Part shown: positions 9,601-19,131 of the stretch, piece after piece
How the letters are laid out: every line of letters starts with the position of its first letter
How positions within the stretch are numbered: the first letter of the stretch is position 1
Assembly (NCBI GenBank): GCA_012269545.1
Contig: JAAXKB010000037.1
Location: 74,882 to 138,881, forward strand
Direction: 5' to 3'
DNA from: Gammaproteobacteria bacterium
GTDB taxonomy: Bacteria > Pseudomonadota > Gammaproteobacteria > Pseudomonadales > Azotimanducaceae
Length of the DNA: 64,000 nucleotides
Position numbers and translations under genes: made by a program
The notes under the pieces: model-generated
What the model saw: the letters and a program-made list of their open reading frames with translations, nothing else
The model's database searches: none
What the model was told of the DNA's origin: nothing

Positions 9601-10041
9601 TCACGTTTCCACCCAGCGGATGATCATGTCTTGCTCGTCATCCTCGTCAACCTCCGACTGCGCGATGACCTTGCCCTGAACTGAAATTTCAGCCGTGTGC
9701 ACGGTCTCACGACTTCCACTCACCAAGGGATGCCACCACGCCAAAGGGCGCCCTTCCGCCAGCGTGCGGTAAGCGCAGCTCTTGGGCAGCCAATGAAATT
9801 CCTCTACCCGCTCGTTCGTAAGCACAACACAATCCTTCACAAGCGCATGCCTTTTTGCATAGGCCGTACACTGACAGCTGTGTTGATCGAGTAAATCGCA
9901 AACGATTGATGTGTAGTGCACTTCGTCCGTATCTTCATCCTGCAGTTTAATCATGCAACACCGCGCGCAGCCATCGCAGAGACTCTCCCACTCCTCCTCA
10001 CTCATCTGAGCTAGACTTTTGCTCTCCCAAAACGCCGTCAT
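9601..10041 (-). CDS. ycgN: YcgN family cysteine-cluster protein (UPF0260)
   Basis: 146 residues, the usual length for this family. Eight or more cysteines sit in the family arrangement CDGCARCC near residues 22-29, a second group around [11 protein letters not shown], and further positions at KDC and KSCAYR. The pattern suggests binding of a metal or Fe-S cluster, as in the broader YkgJ family. No catalytic role is established. It overlaps ycgL by 4 nt, the usual gene pair in Gammaproteobacteria downstream of rnd. Confidence 0.94.
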   Translation of the reverse strand: MTAFWESKSLAQMSEEEWESLCDGCARCCMIKLQDEDTDEVHYTSIVCDLLDQHSCQCTAYAKRHALVKDCVVLTNERVEEFHWLPKSCAYRTLAEGRPLAWWHPLVSGSRETVHTAEISVQGKVIAQSEVDEDDEQDMIIRWVET

Positions 10042-10328
10042 TCGGTGAGGCGCTCGTGCAACACCGGCGCATTACTGGGCGGCGGCAGCTGTAACACATA
10101 GCCCACGTCGGCCAGCGCGCTCAGCACTTCCGCTGCGTTCAGCCGCGACATTTTCAACTCTGGCGTGATCACCAGTTCCATGGCAAAAATCGCGCGTCCA
10201 AAGAGCCGACTGAGTTCATCCGGCAGCGCGTCCAACCCGGTTTCCACCGGAACATACAGATAGGTATCTGCTTTCTTCGCACTGCGATACACGGCGACTT
10301 CACGAAACTTCAGGGGATCTTGAGTCAT
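10038..10328 (-). CDS. ycgL: YcgL domain protein
   Basis: 96 residues with the typical YcgL beginning [16 protein letters not shown] and the family segment [12 protein letters not shown]-terminal [13 protein letters not shown] motif follows. It is a small soluble protein of unknown biochemical function that often lies between rnd and ycgN, as here. It overlaps ycgN by 4 nt and starts 21 bp after the rnd stop, so the three are likely co-transcribed. Confidence 0.93.
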   Translation of the reverse strand: MTQDPLKFREVAVYRSAKKADTYLYVPVETGLDALPDELSRLFGRAIFAMELVITPELKMSRLNAAEVLSALADVGYVLQLPPPSNAPVLHERLTE

Positions 10329-10349
10329 TTGCGCGGATGCTCCGACAGG

Positions 10350-11453
10350 TTAATTGGACAGTATTTGCAAGAACTGAGCACCGAGAATCGCCTGACGCCA
10401 TCCTTGGTAGTGCCCAGAAAGTGACGCATCCTTGAGGTAGGCACGCATGCAGGCCTCCACATCCTTGCGCCGGGCCAGAAGCTCTGCTGCAAAACCAAGC
10501 TGCCGCGCTTGCTCTGTGGCCACCGATCGCAGCGCCTTGACTCGGGCGTTCTGCCCTGCCGTCAGAGGCTTATCCAAGGGCGCAGGCAATTCTGCCTGAC
10601 TGCCATTGCGGTGCGCGTCGAGTAACGCAGCGCCGTATTTTTTCACCACTGCCTTGGGCAAAAGATCCTGCAATGTGCTCGTTACCACGTGCTCCTGACA
10701 TGCCAAAGTCATCAAATGGTCATCCCAGACAACTCTATTACGCGGCATGTTAAAGTGGCGCGCAGCATTTTCTCGCCAACGACACAGAGCCTTCAGTCGT
10801 GCTAACTCGCGCTGGGACAGTTGCCATGCGCGCTTTATTTGCGCGAAGTACGCTCCCGGGTCTGGTTCGGCGTAGTGTCCTCGCAAAGCCATGTCTTCGG
10901 CGAACCAGCTCAGGCGACCATTATCCTCCAGCGCAGATTTCAGTGCCTCATACATGGGCACCAAGTAAAGTACATCGTCAGCGGCGTAAATCATTTGCTC
11001 TTCCGAAAGAGGCCGCTGAAGCCAATTCGAGCGGGTCTGCTGCTTTTGCAAATCGACATCCACCAGCTTGCGTACCAAATTTGCGTAGCTGAGACTGAAG
11101 TCCTCACCAACAAAAGCATTGGCGAATTGCGTATCAAAAATGTTAGCCGGATTAACATCTAGGTGGTGCTTAATTAACTCTAAGTCTTCCTGACAGGCAT
11201 GCATGACTTTGACCTTACTGGGGTCAGTCAGATAGCTAATGAACGGTTGCCACTCTTCGATGGTCAGGGGGTTGAGCAGAAAGATCTGACTGCCCGACGC
11301 AATTTGATACAGACCAGGGATCGGATAAAAAGTATCGGTGCGAATAAATTCCGTATCCAGCCCCACACAGTCATCCCAGCTTGCTACGGCTTGCGTCAAT
11401 TCCTCGTCTGTTTCAATCCAAAAGACTGACGTTTCTTCTTCCCTGCAATGCAT
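10350..11453 (-). CDS. rnd: Ribonuclease D
   Basis: 367 residues from the ATG at 11453, chosen because GGAGG lies 11 nt upstream; upstream ATGs at 11471 and 11483 lack such a site. This 3'-5' exonuclease trims tRNA and other stable RNA. DEDD motifs are visible: [13 protein letters not shown] (Exo I), [10 protein letters not shown] (Exo II) and [13 protein letters not shown] (Exo III), followed by two HRDC-like helical domains. The start lies 41 nt inside the end of recR, so the ribosome-binding site is within the recR coding sequence and the two genes may be translationally coupled. Confidence 0.95.
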   Translation of the reverse strand: MHCREEETSVFWIETDEELTQAVASWDDCVGLDTEFIRTDTFYPIPGLYQIASGSQIFLLNPLTIEEWQPFISYLTDPSKVKVMHACQEDLELIKHHLDVNPANIFDTQFANAFVGEDFSLSYANLVRKLVDVDLQKQQTRSNWLQRPLSEEQMIYAADDVLYLVPMYEALKSALEDNGRLSWFAEDMALRGHYAEPDPGAYFAQIKRAWQLSQRELARLKALCRWRENAARHFNMPRNRVVWDDHLMTLACQEHVVTSTLQDLLPKAVVKKYGAALLDAHRNGSQAELPAPLDKPLTAGQNARVKALRSVATEQARQLGFAAELLARRKDVEACMRAYLKDASLSGHYQGWRQAILGAQFLQILSN

Positions 11454-12012
11454 GGGTAAGCGTTCCTCCATCGGTATATTCAATCTCGCCGCCCAATGGC
11501 ACGCCGTGGGCTATGCGACTGACTTGTTTCACGTCGTTGGCAATCATGCGACTGATGAAGTGTGCTGTGGCCTCGCCTTCAACGGTTGGATTGGTCGCCA
11601 ATATCAATTCTTCGGGCTGAACTTGCTGAATGCGAGCCTGCAGACGATCCAGTCCAAGCTGCTCTGGCCCGACCCCATCAATCGGCGACAGCCGCCCATG
11701 CAGGACAAAATAGTATCCACGAAACCCGCCCGCCTGCTCAATCGCCAGCACGTCGGCTGGCGATTCTACGACGCACAGAAGAGACGCATCTCGCTTGGGG
11801 TCGCTGCAAACACGACAGACCTCGGTTTCAGTCAGGTTTTGGCAAACAGAGCAACGCCGTACCGCTTCCATGGCTTGCAGCAGGACGTTACCCAGCTGGG
11901 TACCGCCGCTACGGTTTCGCTGCAGTAGGGCCAGCGCCATACGCTGAGCACTCTTAGGACCTACGCCGGGAAGCACCTGCAGAGCTTGGATCAGATTATC
12001 AATCAGTGCCAT
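11413..12012 (-). CDS. recR: Recombination mediator RecR
   Basis: 199 residues, full length. RecR with RecO loads RecA on gapped DNA. The N-terminal helix-hairpin-helix [13 protein letters not shown] is followed by a four-cysteine zinc finger (CSVCQ...CRVC) and a Toprim domain with [12 protein letters not shown], then [12 protein letters not shown]. The start abuts the YbaB stop with a 1-nt overlap, forming the classic dnaX-ybaB-recR operon. Confidence 0.98.
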   Translation of the reverse strand: MALIDNLIQALQVLPGVGPKSAQRMALALLQRNRSGGTQLGNVLLQAMEAVRRCSVCQNLTETEVCRVCSDPKRDASLLCVVESPADVLAIEQAGGFRGYYFVLHGRLSPIDGVGPEQLGLDRLQARIQQVQPEELILATNPTVEGEATAHFISRMIANDVKQVSRIAHGVPLGGEIEYTDGGTLTHALQGRRNVSLLD

Positions 12013-12341
12013 TAAAAGGGCATCTTGCCAAAGGGCAGATTGAGCCCGGCCAACATGCCACCGCCCACTTCTTGAAGCTTTTCTGCCTGCGCTTTTTCAA
12101 CTCGACGCACCGTATCGTTACAGGCGGCAGCCAGAAGATCTTCCAGAACAGATTTTTCTTCCGCGAGCACCGACGGATCGATTTCCACACGGCTGACTTC
12201 GTGCCGACCATTCATCGTGACTTTCACCAACCCAGCCCCGCTCTCGCCTTGGACCTGCATATCGGCGATCTCTGCCTGAGTCTCCTGCATTTGGGCCTGA
12301 ATTTTCTGGGCCTGTTTCATCATGTCGCCAAAATCGGTCAT
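12012..12341 (-). CDS. ybaB: YbaB/EbfC nucleoid-associated protein
   Basis: 109 residues with the family's typical [12 protein letters not shown] amphipathic helix, a central [17 protein letters not shown] strand region, and a C-terminal helix. YbaB binds DNA as a dimer and helps organise the nucleoid. It lies between dnaX (61 bp upstream) and recR (1-nt overlap), the conserved arrangement in bacteria. Confidence 0.96.
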   Translation of the reverse strand: MTDFGDMMKQAQKIQAQMQETQAEIADMQVQGESGAGLVKVTMNGRHEVSRVEIDPSVLAEEKSVLEDLLAAACNDTVRRVEKAQAEKLQEVGGGMLAGLNLPFGKMPF

Positions 12342-12402
12342 GGTCGTCTGATTTTTCCTTGTCGCTATCGTTTACTGATTTGCATCAGCTGCTTTATATC
12401 GC

Positions 12403-14088
12403 TCAGTGCAGTCGCACCTCTTCCAATGTGCCATCAAAATCAGCCAGCAGCGACTGAACCGTCGCGTCCTGACGCATGGCACTCTCCGCCTCGGCCTGAC
12501 GCTCAGCCAATAGGCGGCTCCGCCTTGCTGCGGGAGTCTCTTGTGAGAGTTCACCAACCTCAATCTCGAGGGTGATTGCATGGCCCAACACTTCTTCTAA
12601 GCCTCGATTGAGGTTTTGCACCTGAGCATCGCTCAGCAAGGTGTCATGTTGAGCACTGAGCATTAAGGTAATCTTGGTTTCATCAAAGGATGACGGCACC
12701 GAATGCTCTGCAATCATTTTTGCCACCCCACCAATCGTCAGCTGCGCCACGATCTCATACCATCGCTCGGTTGACGGTATTTGTGCAGCTAACGCAGCAG
12801 GTCGTGCTTTGATCGCAGGTTCTTGCGCGTCTGCCGCAGGTGCTTGCCTCTCCGCCGCGGGCGCCTCATCGGCTACCGCTGCTTTGCGCGCCGGCTCGTG
12901 AGACGTGTCCGTTGGCGACGTACCCGTTTCTGCATAAACTGGAGAGCCTTGCGCTGACTGCGCCGATGCTTGGTTTTCGCTCGGCTGTGCTTCCGATTGC
13001 GCGCTCAAGGTGCGGGGCGGCACGCTGCCTCCGACCGTGCCATCACGCTCAGGGGTAAAAGCCAGCATACGCAACAGGGTCATTTCGAATCCGCTGCGCG
13101 GGTCCGGTGCTATGGGCAAGTCGCGCAGGCCAACTAAGGCGATTTGGTAATACAGCTGCACCTCGTCGGCGAGAAAGGGTCCAGACGTGCCGTCTATCGA
13201 CTGGGATACGGCAAAATCGTGCAGCGCCTCCATCATGCCGCCAAGCACGTCGGCAAAATCCGCGTTACGTTCTGCAAGCTCGGCACTCAGTGCCAAAAGC
13301 TGGGGAGCGGAACCTGCCGCCAACGCCTGCATCAAAGCGGAAATTTCATCTCGGCCAACGACGCCTAGCATTTCAACCACATCGGCTTGCTTAAGCTCGC
13401 CCTGACCAAAGGCGATGGCCTGATCAGTAAGACTCAAGGCGTCGCGCATGCTGCCCTGAGCAGAGCGCGCAATGACGCGCAGTGCGTCGCGCTCAAAATT
13501 CACGCTTTCGGTGTTCAGCACATCAGCGATGTAATCGACAATCGTTTGAGCGGAAATGTTTTTGAGCTGGAATTGCAGGCACCGAGACAGCACGGTCACT
13601 GGGACTTTCTTTGGATCTGTAGTGGCCAGCAAGAACTTTACGTGCTCTGGCGGCTCTTCGAGGGTCTTGAGCAGCGCATTAAAACTGGCAATGGAGAGCA
13701 TATGCACTTCGTCGATCAGGTAGACCTTGTAGCGGCCGCGGGTCGGCATGTACTGGGCGTTCTCCAGTAACTCTCGAGTATCGTCAACACCGGTACGTGA
13801 GGCGGCATCCACTTCAATAAGATCGATAAAACGATTCTCTTTTACCTCGACGCAGATCGAACATTCACCGCACGGGGTGGAACTCACCCCCTGTTCGCAA
13901 TTCAAGCTCTTGGCCAAAATTCGCGCGATGGTCGTTTTGCCCACACCCCGGGTTCCGGTGAACAGGTAGGCATGATGCAGTCGATCGTGATCGAGCGCAT
14001 GGGTTAGCGCGCGCACAACATGGTCCTGCCCAACCAAGGCAGAGAACCCGCTGGGCCGTAATTTTCGTGCTAACACTTCATAGCTCAT
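12403..14088 (-). CDS. dnaX: DNA polymerase III subunit tau/gamma
   Basis: 561 residues from the ATG at 14088 (MSYEVLARKLRP, the standard DnaX beginning); the frame is open further upstream but that part is not conserved. It is the clamp-loader ATPase. Walker A GTRGVGKT is at residues 45-52, with four zinc cysteines at 64, 73, 76 and 79 and Walker B YLIDEVHMLS. An Ala/Pro-rich linker leads to a C-terminal domain that binds the polymerase alpha subunit and ends near LADFDGTLEEVR. I saw no A-rich slippery sequence of the E. coli type, so a separate gamma form by frameshifting is not supported. Confidence 0.97.
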   Translation of the reverse strand: MSYEVLARKLRPSGFSALVGQDHVVRALTHALDHDRLHHAYLFTGTRGVGKTTIARILAKSLNCEQGVSSTPCGECSICVEVKENRFIDLIEVDAASRTGVDDTRELLENAQYMPTRGRYKVYLIDEVHMLSIASFNALLKTLEEPPEHVKFLLATTDPKKVPVTVLSRCLQFQLKNISAQTIVDYIADVLNTESVNFERDALRVIARSAQGSMRDALSLTDQAIAFGQGELKQADVVEMLGVVGRDEISALMQALAAGSAPQLLALSAELAERNADFADVLGGMMEALHDFAVSQSIDGTSGPFLADEVQLYYQIALVGLRDLPIAPDPRSGFEMTLLRMLAFTPERDGTVGGSVPPRTLSAQSEAQPSENQASAQSAQGSPVYAETGTSPTDTSHEPARKAAVADEAPAAERQAPAADAQEPAIKARPAALAAQIPSTERWYEIVAQLTIGGVAKMIAEHSVPSSFDETKITLMLSAQHDTLLSDAQVQNLNRGLEEVLGHAITLEIEVGELSQETPAARRSRLLAERQAEAESAMRQDATVQSLLADFDGTLEEVRLH

Positions 14089-14136
14089 AGCCGCTAGTCT
14101 AGCGCCGAAGGCTGCTAGGCTCCACGTAAGTTGCAC

Positions 14137-14862
14137 ATGAATACCAACCCTTTGAATCTGACTTCTGGCTTCGTTGTTATCGGACATCGCGGCGCCGCAG
14201 GTCTCGCGGCGGAAAACACCCTGCCTAGCTTTCAGATTGCACTGGATATGGGATGTCGGGGCATCGAACTGGACGTGCATCGGGTCGTTGACGAAAAGCA
14301 ACGGACGCGGCTTGCCGTCATTCACGACGAGCGGCTCGATCGCACAACCAACCGGCGCGGTCTGGTCAGCACACTTACCGCCGAAGCACTCGGCGCGCTG
14401 GACGCCGGTAACGGCGCTGGGGTACCCATGCTGGACGAAGTGGTCGAGCTCATTGACCAGCCAGGCAAATCATTCTTGAACATCGAACTCAAGGGGAAGG
14501 ATACCGCAGCACCAGCCGCCGCATTTTTGGCACAACACCCTCGGATAAGGGCGCTGGTCTCCTCCTTTGATCACGATGAGCTCAGGCACTTTCGCGGGCT
14601 GGATGATGCCACCGCCGTAGCCCCCCTATTTAGCCGTAGACGGCGCAGCCTGATCGATACCGCACAAGCTCTCGACGCGGTCTGCATCAATGCAGCCTAT
14701 CCGATGGTTGACGAGCCACTGCTCGAAGCCTGTCGGGACGCCGGGTATCCCGTTCTGGTCTACACGGTAAACCAACTTGCAGACGCGCAACGCTTGAAAA
14801 CCCTCGGGGCGGCCGGGATTTTCACCGATCGACCGGATTTGACTATCGGCCTTCAAGCATGA
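14137..14862 (+). CDS. Glycerophosphodiester phosphodiesterase
   Basis: 241 residues from the ATG at 14137; a TTG two codons upstream is also possible. It is a GDPD TIM-barrel enzyme that hydrolyses glycerophosphodiesters to glycerol 3-phosphate and an alcohol. Visible catalytic motifs are GHRGAAG and AENTLPSF (general acid/base His), the metal ligands ELDVH, and VIHDERLDRTT. No signal peptide is seen, so it is probably a cytoplasmic UgpQ-type enzyme. It is transcribed divergently from dnaX with 48 bp between the starts. Confidence 0.92.
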   Translation: MNTNPLNLTSGFVVIGHRGAAGLAAENTLPSFQIALDMGCRGIELDVHRVVDEKQRTRLAVIHDERLDRTTNRRGLVSTLTAEALGALDAGNGAGVPMLDEVVELIDQPGKSFLNIELKGKDTAAPAAAFLAQHPRIRALVSSFDHDELRHFRGLDDATAVAPLFSRRRRSLIDTAQALDAVCINAAYPMVDEPLLEACRDAGYPVLVYTVNQLADAQRLKTLGAAGIFTDRPDLTIGLQA

Positions 14863-14916
14863 GGGCGCCTGAGCCAACGGTTTTTTCCGATTTACACTAC
14901 GGATCAAGAAGATGAG

Positions 14917-14947
14917 TCGACAAAACCCCGGTGGTGTGGGCTACAAT
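14917..14947 (+). promoter_or_regulatory. Probable promoter of tRNA-Ser
   Basis: TACAAT at 14942-14947 fits a -10 element and TCGACA at 14917-14922 a weak -35, with a 19-bp spacer. A GC-rich stretch between the -10 and the tRNA 5' end resembles the discriminator of stable-RNA promoters. The spacing is wide, so the -35 is uncertain. Confidence 0.45.
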
Positions 14948-14956
14948 GCGGGTTCC

Positions 14957-15047
14957 GGAGAGGTGGCCGAGTGGCTGAAGGCGCTCCCCTGCTAAGGGAG
15001 TATAGGTTAATCCCCTATCGAGGGTTCGAATCCCTCTCTCTCCGCCA
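14957..15047 (+). tRNA. tRNA-Ser (anticodon GCU)
   Basis: 91 nt including the encoded CCA end. The acceptor stem GGAGAGG pairs with TCTCTCC. The D-arm is typical of class II tRNAs, and the anticodon stem CTCCC/GGGAG encloses loop CTGCTAA with anticodon GCT. A long variable arm and a T-arm with GGTTCGAATCC follow. The long variable arm and G discriminator identify serine. It decodes AGC and AGU. Confidence 0.97.
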
Positions 15048-15080
15048 TACAAAAAAGGGGCTGTAGGCTCCTGTTTTGTA
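15048..15080 (+). terminator. Hairpin directly after tRNA-Ser
   Basis: An interrupted inverted repeat: TACAAAA pairs with TTTTGTA, and AGGGGC pairs with GCTCCT (one G-T pair), around a short loop. It starts directly after the CCA. The position suggests a terminator or processing structure for the tRNA transcript. The T run is inside the stem. Confidence 0.55.
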
Positions 15081-15227
15081 TGCAACGTGAGCGGACTTGG
15101 TTCGGCCCCTTGGTTCGAACCGAGCAACGCGTTGGCGCGTTACGACACATGAGCGCCAGCGATCCCGAAGGGTGAAATCATCGCCTTTAGCGATGATGAA
15201 TAATCCCTCTCTCCGCCATATAAAATG

Positions 15228-15250
15228 GGAGCCCCGAGGCTCCTTTTTTT
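15228..15250 (+). terminator. Rho-independent terminator in the second repeat unit
   Basis: GGAGCC pairs with GGCTCC around a CCGA loop, followed by seven T residues. It is a standard intrinsic terminator on the plus strand, at the position equivalent to the hairpin after tRNA-Ser in the first repeat unit. Confidence 0.85.
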
Positions 15251-15380
15251 ATGCAGTATGAGCGGACTTGGCTTGGACGCTTGGTTCGACTCCGGTAACA
15301 GTCACGCGCGTTACGACGTACGAGTGCTAGCGAACACGTGGGGTGGAATTATCGCTAACGCTTTTTGAGGAGATCCATTT

Positions 15381-16817
15381 ATGACAGCAGCAACCGCAGC
15401 CGACCCATCCGCAGGATTTGGTACCAGCCGTTATCGAACCTACGTGCTCTCGGCCCTAACGCTCATCTATATCCTAAATTTCGTGGACCGCGGTCTGCTC
15501 GCCGTTGTCGGCCCTGAGCTTGTGCCGGAGTTGGGTCTTTCCGATACCCAATTCGGCCTCCTTACGGGCTTCGGGTTTGCCCTGCTCTACACGATCGTGG
15601 GAATTCCCCTCGCTCGGTACGCTGACAAGGGACACCGCGTATGGCTTATGAGTATTTGCGTTGCGCTATGGTCTGCGATGACGGTGCTTTGCGGACTTGC
15701 AACCGAGATCACCATCGGCTCGGTCACCATCGGTGCTTTCTGGGTGCTCTTGATGTGCCGGGTTGGCGTAGGTATCGGCGAAGCTGGCTGCACACCTCCC
15801 GCAAACTCATTGATCGCCGATTATTACGCGCCCCAGGACAGGTCTCAGGCGCTGGGCGTCTACGCCATGGGCGTCACACTTGGCACGATGTTCGCCAATC
15901 TGATTGGCGGGTGGGTGACAGATGCCTTCGACTGGCGAACGGCTTTTTTTGTGGTTGGTTTGCCCGGCGTATTGATTGCCGTCGTATTTAAGCTAACGGT
16001 AAAAGAGCCGCCCCGTGGATATACAGATCCACCCGGAACGAAATCGGTCGAAAGCGTAAGCCTGCAAGAGGCGATCCGCGAACTCACCACCAAACCCGCC
16101 TTCTGGTACATGACTGCTGGCGCAACGGTGGCAGCGTTCTGCGGATATGGGATCTCTTCGTTCCAATCGATTTTTCTCGTTCGCGCTCATGGAATAACGA
16201 CTGGTGAAGCCGCGATCTGGATTAATGCCCCGGTATCGCTTTCATCCGCCGTTGGCACTTTTGCAACAGGATGGCTTGCGACCAGGCTCTATCAAAAGCA
16301 TCCGGGCGCCATCGCCTGGGTGCCGGGCATTGGCCTGGCACTGTCTGTGCCCTTTTATGTCTTCGCTTTCACCACTGACAACCTTCTGTTTGCTGCCATC
16401 AGCCTGATCATCGCGGGATTTGTAAAGTACGGGTACATTACGGCCCAATACGCCATCGGCCAGGGTGTAGTGACCATGCGTGTTCGTGCCATGGCAACAG
16501 CCGTACTGCTGTTCGTTGCGAACCTGATCGGCTACGGATTCGGCCCACTCTTTATCGGCGCTATCTCCGACATCTTCTTTGTCAACGGCGTCGCAGAGCT
16601 TGGCGTGGCGGCGGAGGAACTTACCCGAAACCAGTGCCATCCTCGGGCTATCGGTGAGTTAAGTGAAACCTTGCAGAATGTCTGCGGTGCGGTCTACTCA
16701 CAAAGCTTACAGTCGGCAATGGTCATCATGGCGCTGCTGTATGTCGCAAGTTCGCTGTGCTTCCTGCTGACCTGGGGGCGGCTGGACAAGGATATGGTGG
16801 ACAGAAACCCAAGCTAG
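15381..16817 (+). CDS. Major facilitator superfamily transporter
   Basis: 478 residues with about 12 predicted membrane helices. The first helix begins near YVLSALTLIYILNFVDRG, and the loop 2-3 motif is diverged but recognisable (GIPLARYADKGHR). The pattern NFVDRGLL with early GFGFALLY resembles the spinster/MFS-1 group often found beside degradation genes. GAGGAG lies 8 nt before the start. Transcription converges with the aldehyde dehydrogenase gene 123 bp away. The substrate cannot be inferred from sequence alone. Confidence 0.9.
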   Translation: MTAATAADPSAGFGTSRYRTYVLSALTLIYILNFVDRGLLAVVGPELVPELGLSDTQFGLLTGFGFALLYTIVGIPLARYADKGHRVWLMSICVALWSAMTVLCGLATEITIGSVTIGAFWVLLMCRVGVGIGEAGCTPPANSLIADYYAPQDRSQALGVYAMGVTLGTMFANLIGGWVTDAFDWRTAFFVVGLPGVLIAVVFKLTVKEPPRGYTDPPGTKSVESVSLQEAIRELTTKPAFWYMTAGATVAAFCGYGISSFQSIFLVRAHGITTGEAAIWINAPVSLSSAVGTFATGWLATRLYQKHPGAIAWVPGIGLALSVPFYVFAFTTDNLLFAAISLIIAGFVKYGYITAQYAIGQGVVTMRVRAMATAVLLFVANLIGYGFGPLFIGAISDIFFVNGVAELGVAAEELTRNQCHPRAIGELSETLQNVCGAVYSQSLQSAMVIMALLYVASSLCFLLTWGRLDKDMVDRNPS

Positions 16818-16860
16818 AACCAGGGTGTCTGTTGCAAGACGGTTTGATGTGCGATGCCGA

Positions 16861-16901
16861 GCCCGCTGAATTTTGCGGGCAGGCTTCCCAAACCTGCTCG
16901 C
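16861..16901. terminator. Paired hairpins between convergent genes
   Basis: GCCCGC/GCGGGC (16861-16880), followed by GCAGG/CCTGC, lie between the convergent MFS and aldehyde dehydrogenase genes. No T run follows, so termination is a guess from position. Confidence 0.35.
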
Positions 16902-16940
16902 AAACGGTTGTTTTATCCGCGCCTTGCTTGAATCTTCGTA

Positions 16941-18401
16941 TCAGATCGAGCCCAGCACCTTGCTGATTCGCTTGCGGAACTTTTCGCCAAAGGGTGGCCG
17001 CGCACCGATGATGGGCAGCAAATCAATCAGGGTCTGGCTATAGATTGCGCGCGCGTGGCTCATGTTTCTAAACCCCTCAGGGCCATGATAGGCCCCCATG
17101 CCAGAGGCACCAAAACCGCCAAATGGCAAATCTTCTTGCACGTAGTGCAGAGTAATATCGTTAATGCAGACACCGCCGCTTTGCACGTGACTCAGCAAGT
17201 ACTCCTGCTCGCCTTTGTCCATGCCGAAGTAGTACATGGCAAGCGGATTTCGGCGGGGTTCAATCTGATCCGGCACTTCGCTGATGTCAGCATAGGTCAT
17301 GATCGGAAGAACGGGGCCAAAGATCTCTTCGTGCATGACCCGCATGTCTTCATTGACGTTCTGCAGAATGTGTAAAGGCATGCGGCGATTTTCGTTTGAG
17401 GCACGAGAACTGTTAGCGCCTACGATGGTGAGCTTTGCGCCCTTGGCAACCGCGTCGTCAATGTAATGCTGCAACCTAGCAAAATGCTTTTCATTGAAGA
17501 CACCCGCGTAATCCGAATTTTCAGTGATATTTGGATACATTGATTGGGCCTCATCAACTACCCGCTCAATAAGCTGCTCTTCCAGTTCCGTCGGCACAAG
17601 CACGTAGTCTGGCGACAAGCACAGCTGACCGCCATTTAGCAGCTTACCGAATGCCAGCCGCGTTCCTGCCAGATCAAGTTTTGCGCTGCGGCCAATGATG
17701 ACGGGGGACTTACCGCCAAGCTCTAACGTCACGGGTACCAGATTTTTTGACGCTGACTGCATCACTTTGGCACCCACTTGAGTGGATCCCGTAAACAGCA
17801 GGTGATCGAACGGCAACTCAGCAAAGTGTTGACTGGTTTGAGCATCTCCCGTTACCACCGCGACTTCGTCCGCTGAGAAATATTTGGGGACAACATCGGC
17901 AAACAACGCCGCCGTTTCCGGAACGTATTCCGAAGGTTTCAGTAACGCTCGGTTGCCGGCGGCAAGCGCACTTGTCAGCGGCGCAACGGTCAGGCCGAAG
18001 GGCAGATTCCACGGCGAGATAATGCCTATAACACCTTTCGGAAAGTACCTGACCTGGCCCCTACCTCCCAATAAATTCATCGGTTTATTGGTTTTTCTCT
18101 TCTCAGGTTTCATCCACTGCTTGAGATGTTTTATGGAGTAGTCGATTGCTTCCACTTTTGAGGCGAACTCGGAAAACAAGCTGAATTCATAGGATCGCGC
18201 ATCGTTGAACTCGCGCTTCGTTGTCAGCGCGAACTCGCTTTTGTTTTCAACGATCAATGCCTTCAGTCTCTTGAGTCGGTCGATTCGCGTGGCGTAAGTG
18301 ACCTCGCCTTCAGCACGAAACGCGCTTCTTTGCTTTTCCACCAATGCCCTAAGGTTTTGAAATTCCAATTCCATGACGTTGTCGTTTTGTGCTTCGCTCA
18401 T
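16941..18401 (-). CDS. Aldehyde dehydrogenase, coniferyl-aldehyde-dehydrogenase type
   Basis: 486 residues, a complete NAD(P)-dependent aldehyde dehydrogenase that oxidises aldehydes to acids. The general base Glu227 is in LELGGK, and the catalytic Cys261 is in GGQLCLSPDYV. The wording SPDYVLVP after the Cys and the C-terminal hydrophobic region are typical of the coniferyl/fatty aldehyde dehydrogenase branch (class 3-like). FTGSTQVG is the coenzyme-binding turn. It lies 46 bp downstream of a TetR gene on the same strand, which is likely its regulator. The physiological aldehyde is unknown. Confidence 0.93.
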   Translation of the reverse strand: MSEAQNDNVMELEFQNLRALVEKQRSAFRAEGEVTYATRIDRLKRLKALIVENKSEFALTTKREFNDARSYEFSLFSEFASKVEAIDYSIKHLKQWMKPEKRKTNKPMNLLGGRGQVRYFPKGVIGIISPWNLPFGLTVAPLTSALAAGNRALLKPSEYVPETAALFADVVPKYFSADEVAVVTGDAQTSQHFAELPFDHLLFTGSTQVGAKVMQSASKNLVPVTLELGGKSPVIIGRSAKLDLAGTRLAFGKLLNGGQLCLSPDYVLVPTELEEQLIERVVDEAQSMYPNITENSDYAGVFNEKHFARLQHYIDDAVAKGAKLTIVGANSSRASNENRRMPLHILQNVNEDMRVMHEEIFGPVLPIMTYADISEVPDQIEPRRNPLAMYYFGMDKGEQEYLLSHVQSGGVCINDITLHYVQEDLPFGGFGASGMGAYHGPEGFRNMSHARAIYSQTLIDLLPIIGARPPFGEKFRKRISKVLGSI

Positions 18402-18447
18402 AGTAAATCGCCTGTGTTGTTCGCTAATTTATCTTGCTGTTATTCGT

Positions 18448-19131
18448 TTATCTGTTGGTTTTATGCGAGTTTGCTGTCGCCTCTGCACGGATGCCCTCAA
18501 TGATGCGTACCGCGTTCTTTACAAACAGAGGTTCTGACGAAAAACTGGCAATCAGATCCTGAACATCCACCGGCAGTTCTTCATCCTCTAACGAAGGGCC
18601 TTGATCGGTTCGCGTCGCCCCGATCAATAGCACGCCCATGGTTTTTGTGACCTCTTTCGCTTGCCTCAGGCTCAACGCGAGCGCTTTCGACGTGCTTTCT
18701 GCGATGACCTCTACCCGTTGCATAAAGACTCGCTTCGACTCGATTAACCTTGGGGTCGACACGTTGTGCTCGATGACGTGCTCAAGTCTGATCAGTAGGG
18801 GCACGAAGGTGCCATCCGCCAACGCCGTATTGTGCAGTGCCCGTGCATAGGCCTCGCTTGACATGGGCTCCGATAGGTTGCTGATGAAAACTTGGCTCCA
18901 TCGGGTCAGACTCTCCTCATAGAGCGTGAGAAAGAGTTCTTCTCTGGTCTTGAAGTACAGATAGAGCGTGCCTTTGACCAACCCCGCTCTTTTGGCGAGC
19001 TGCGCCATAGAAAATGCCTCGTAACCAACTTCAAGAAAGTACGCTTCAGCAGCCCGCAACACGGTTTGCCGCCGCAGCGCCTTTTGTTCGTCACTTCTCG
19101 CTCGCCGATTAATGGCAACCACTGAATTCAC
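18448..19131 (-). CDS. TetR-family transcriptional regulator
   Basis: 227 residues from a GTG at 19131, chosen because GGAGG sits 5 nt upstream; a TTG at 19164 would add 11 residues without such a site. The N-terminal helix-turn-helix is canonical (FSMAQLAKRAGLVKGTLYLYF), followed by KTREELFLTLYEE. The larger C-terminal ligand-binding domain is unassigned. It is co-oriented with the aldehyde dehydrogenase gene and likely controls that gene and itself. The effector is unknown. Confidence 0.92.
   Translation of the reverse strand: MNSVVAINRRARSDEQKALRRQTVLRAAEAYFLEVGYEAFSMAQLAKRAGLVKGTLYLYFKTREELFLTLYEESLTRWSQVFISNLSEPMSSEAYARALHNTALADGTFVPLLIRLEHVIEHNVSTPRLIESKRVFMQRVEVIAESTSKALALSLRQAKEVTKTMGVLLIGATRTDQGPSLEDEELPVDVQDLIASFSSEPLFVKNAVRIIEGIRAEATANSHKTNR

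Larger units (their letters stand above)
15029..15370 (+). repeat. Degenerate tandem duplication of the tRNA-Ser 3' end and flank
   Basis: The last 19 nt of the tRNA (15029-15047) recur at 15202-15218 with a 2-nt deletion. The ~150 bp that follow also recur in degraded form: TGAGCGGACTTGG, the GGTTCGA segment, CGCGTTACGAC and the AGCGA segment appear in both units in the same order with a period of about 171 bp. The whole 333-bp stretch between tRNA-Ser and the MFS gene is therefore two diverged copies of one unit. No integrase gene is present. It could be a relic of element integration at the tRNA or of an old tandem duplication that once included a second tRNA. Confidence 0.75.

Noticed and set aside
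12403..14088. Programmed frameshift in dnaX
   Set aside because: No A-rich slippery heptamer with a downstream stem was seen in the coding strand.
14897..15127. Minus-strand open frame of 76 codons over tRNA-Ser
   Set aside because: It is antisense to the tRNA and its flank; the translated sequence is the familiar artefact of tRNA-Ser regions.
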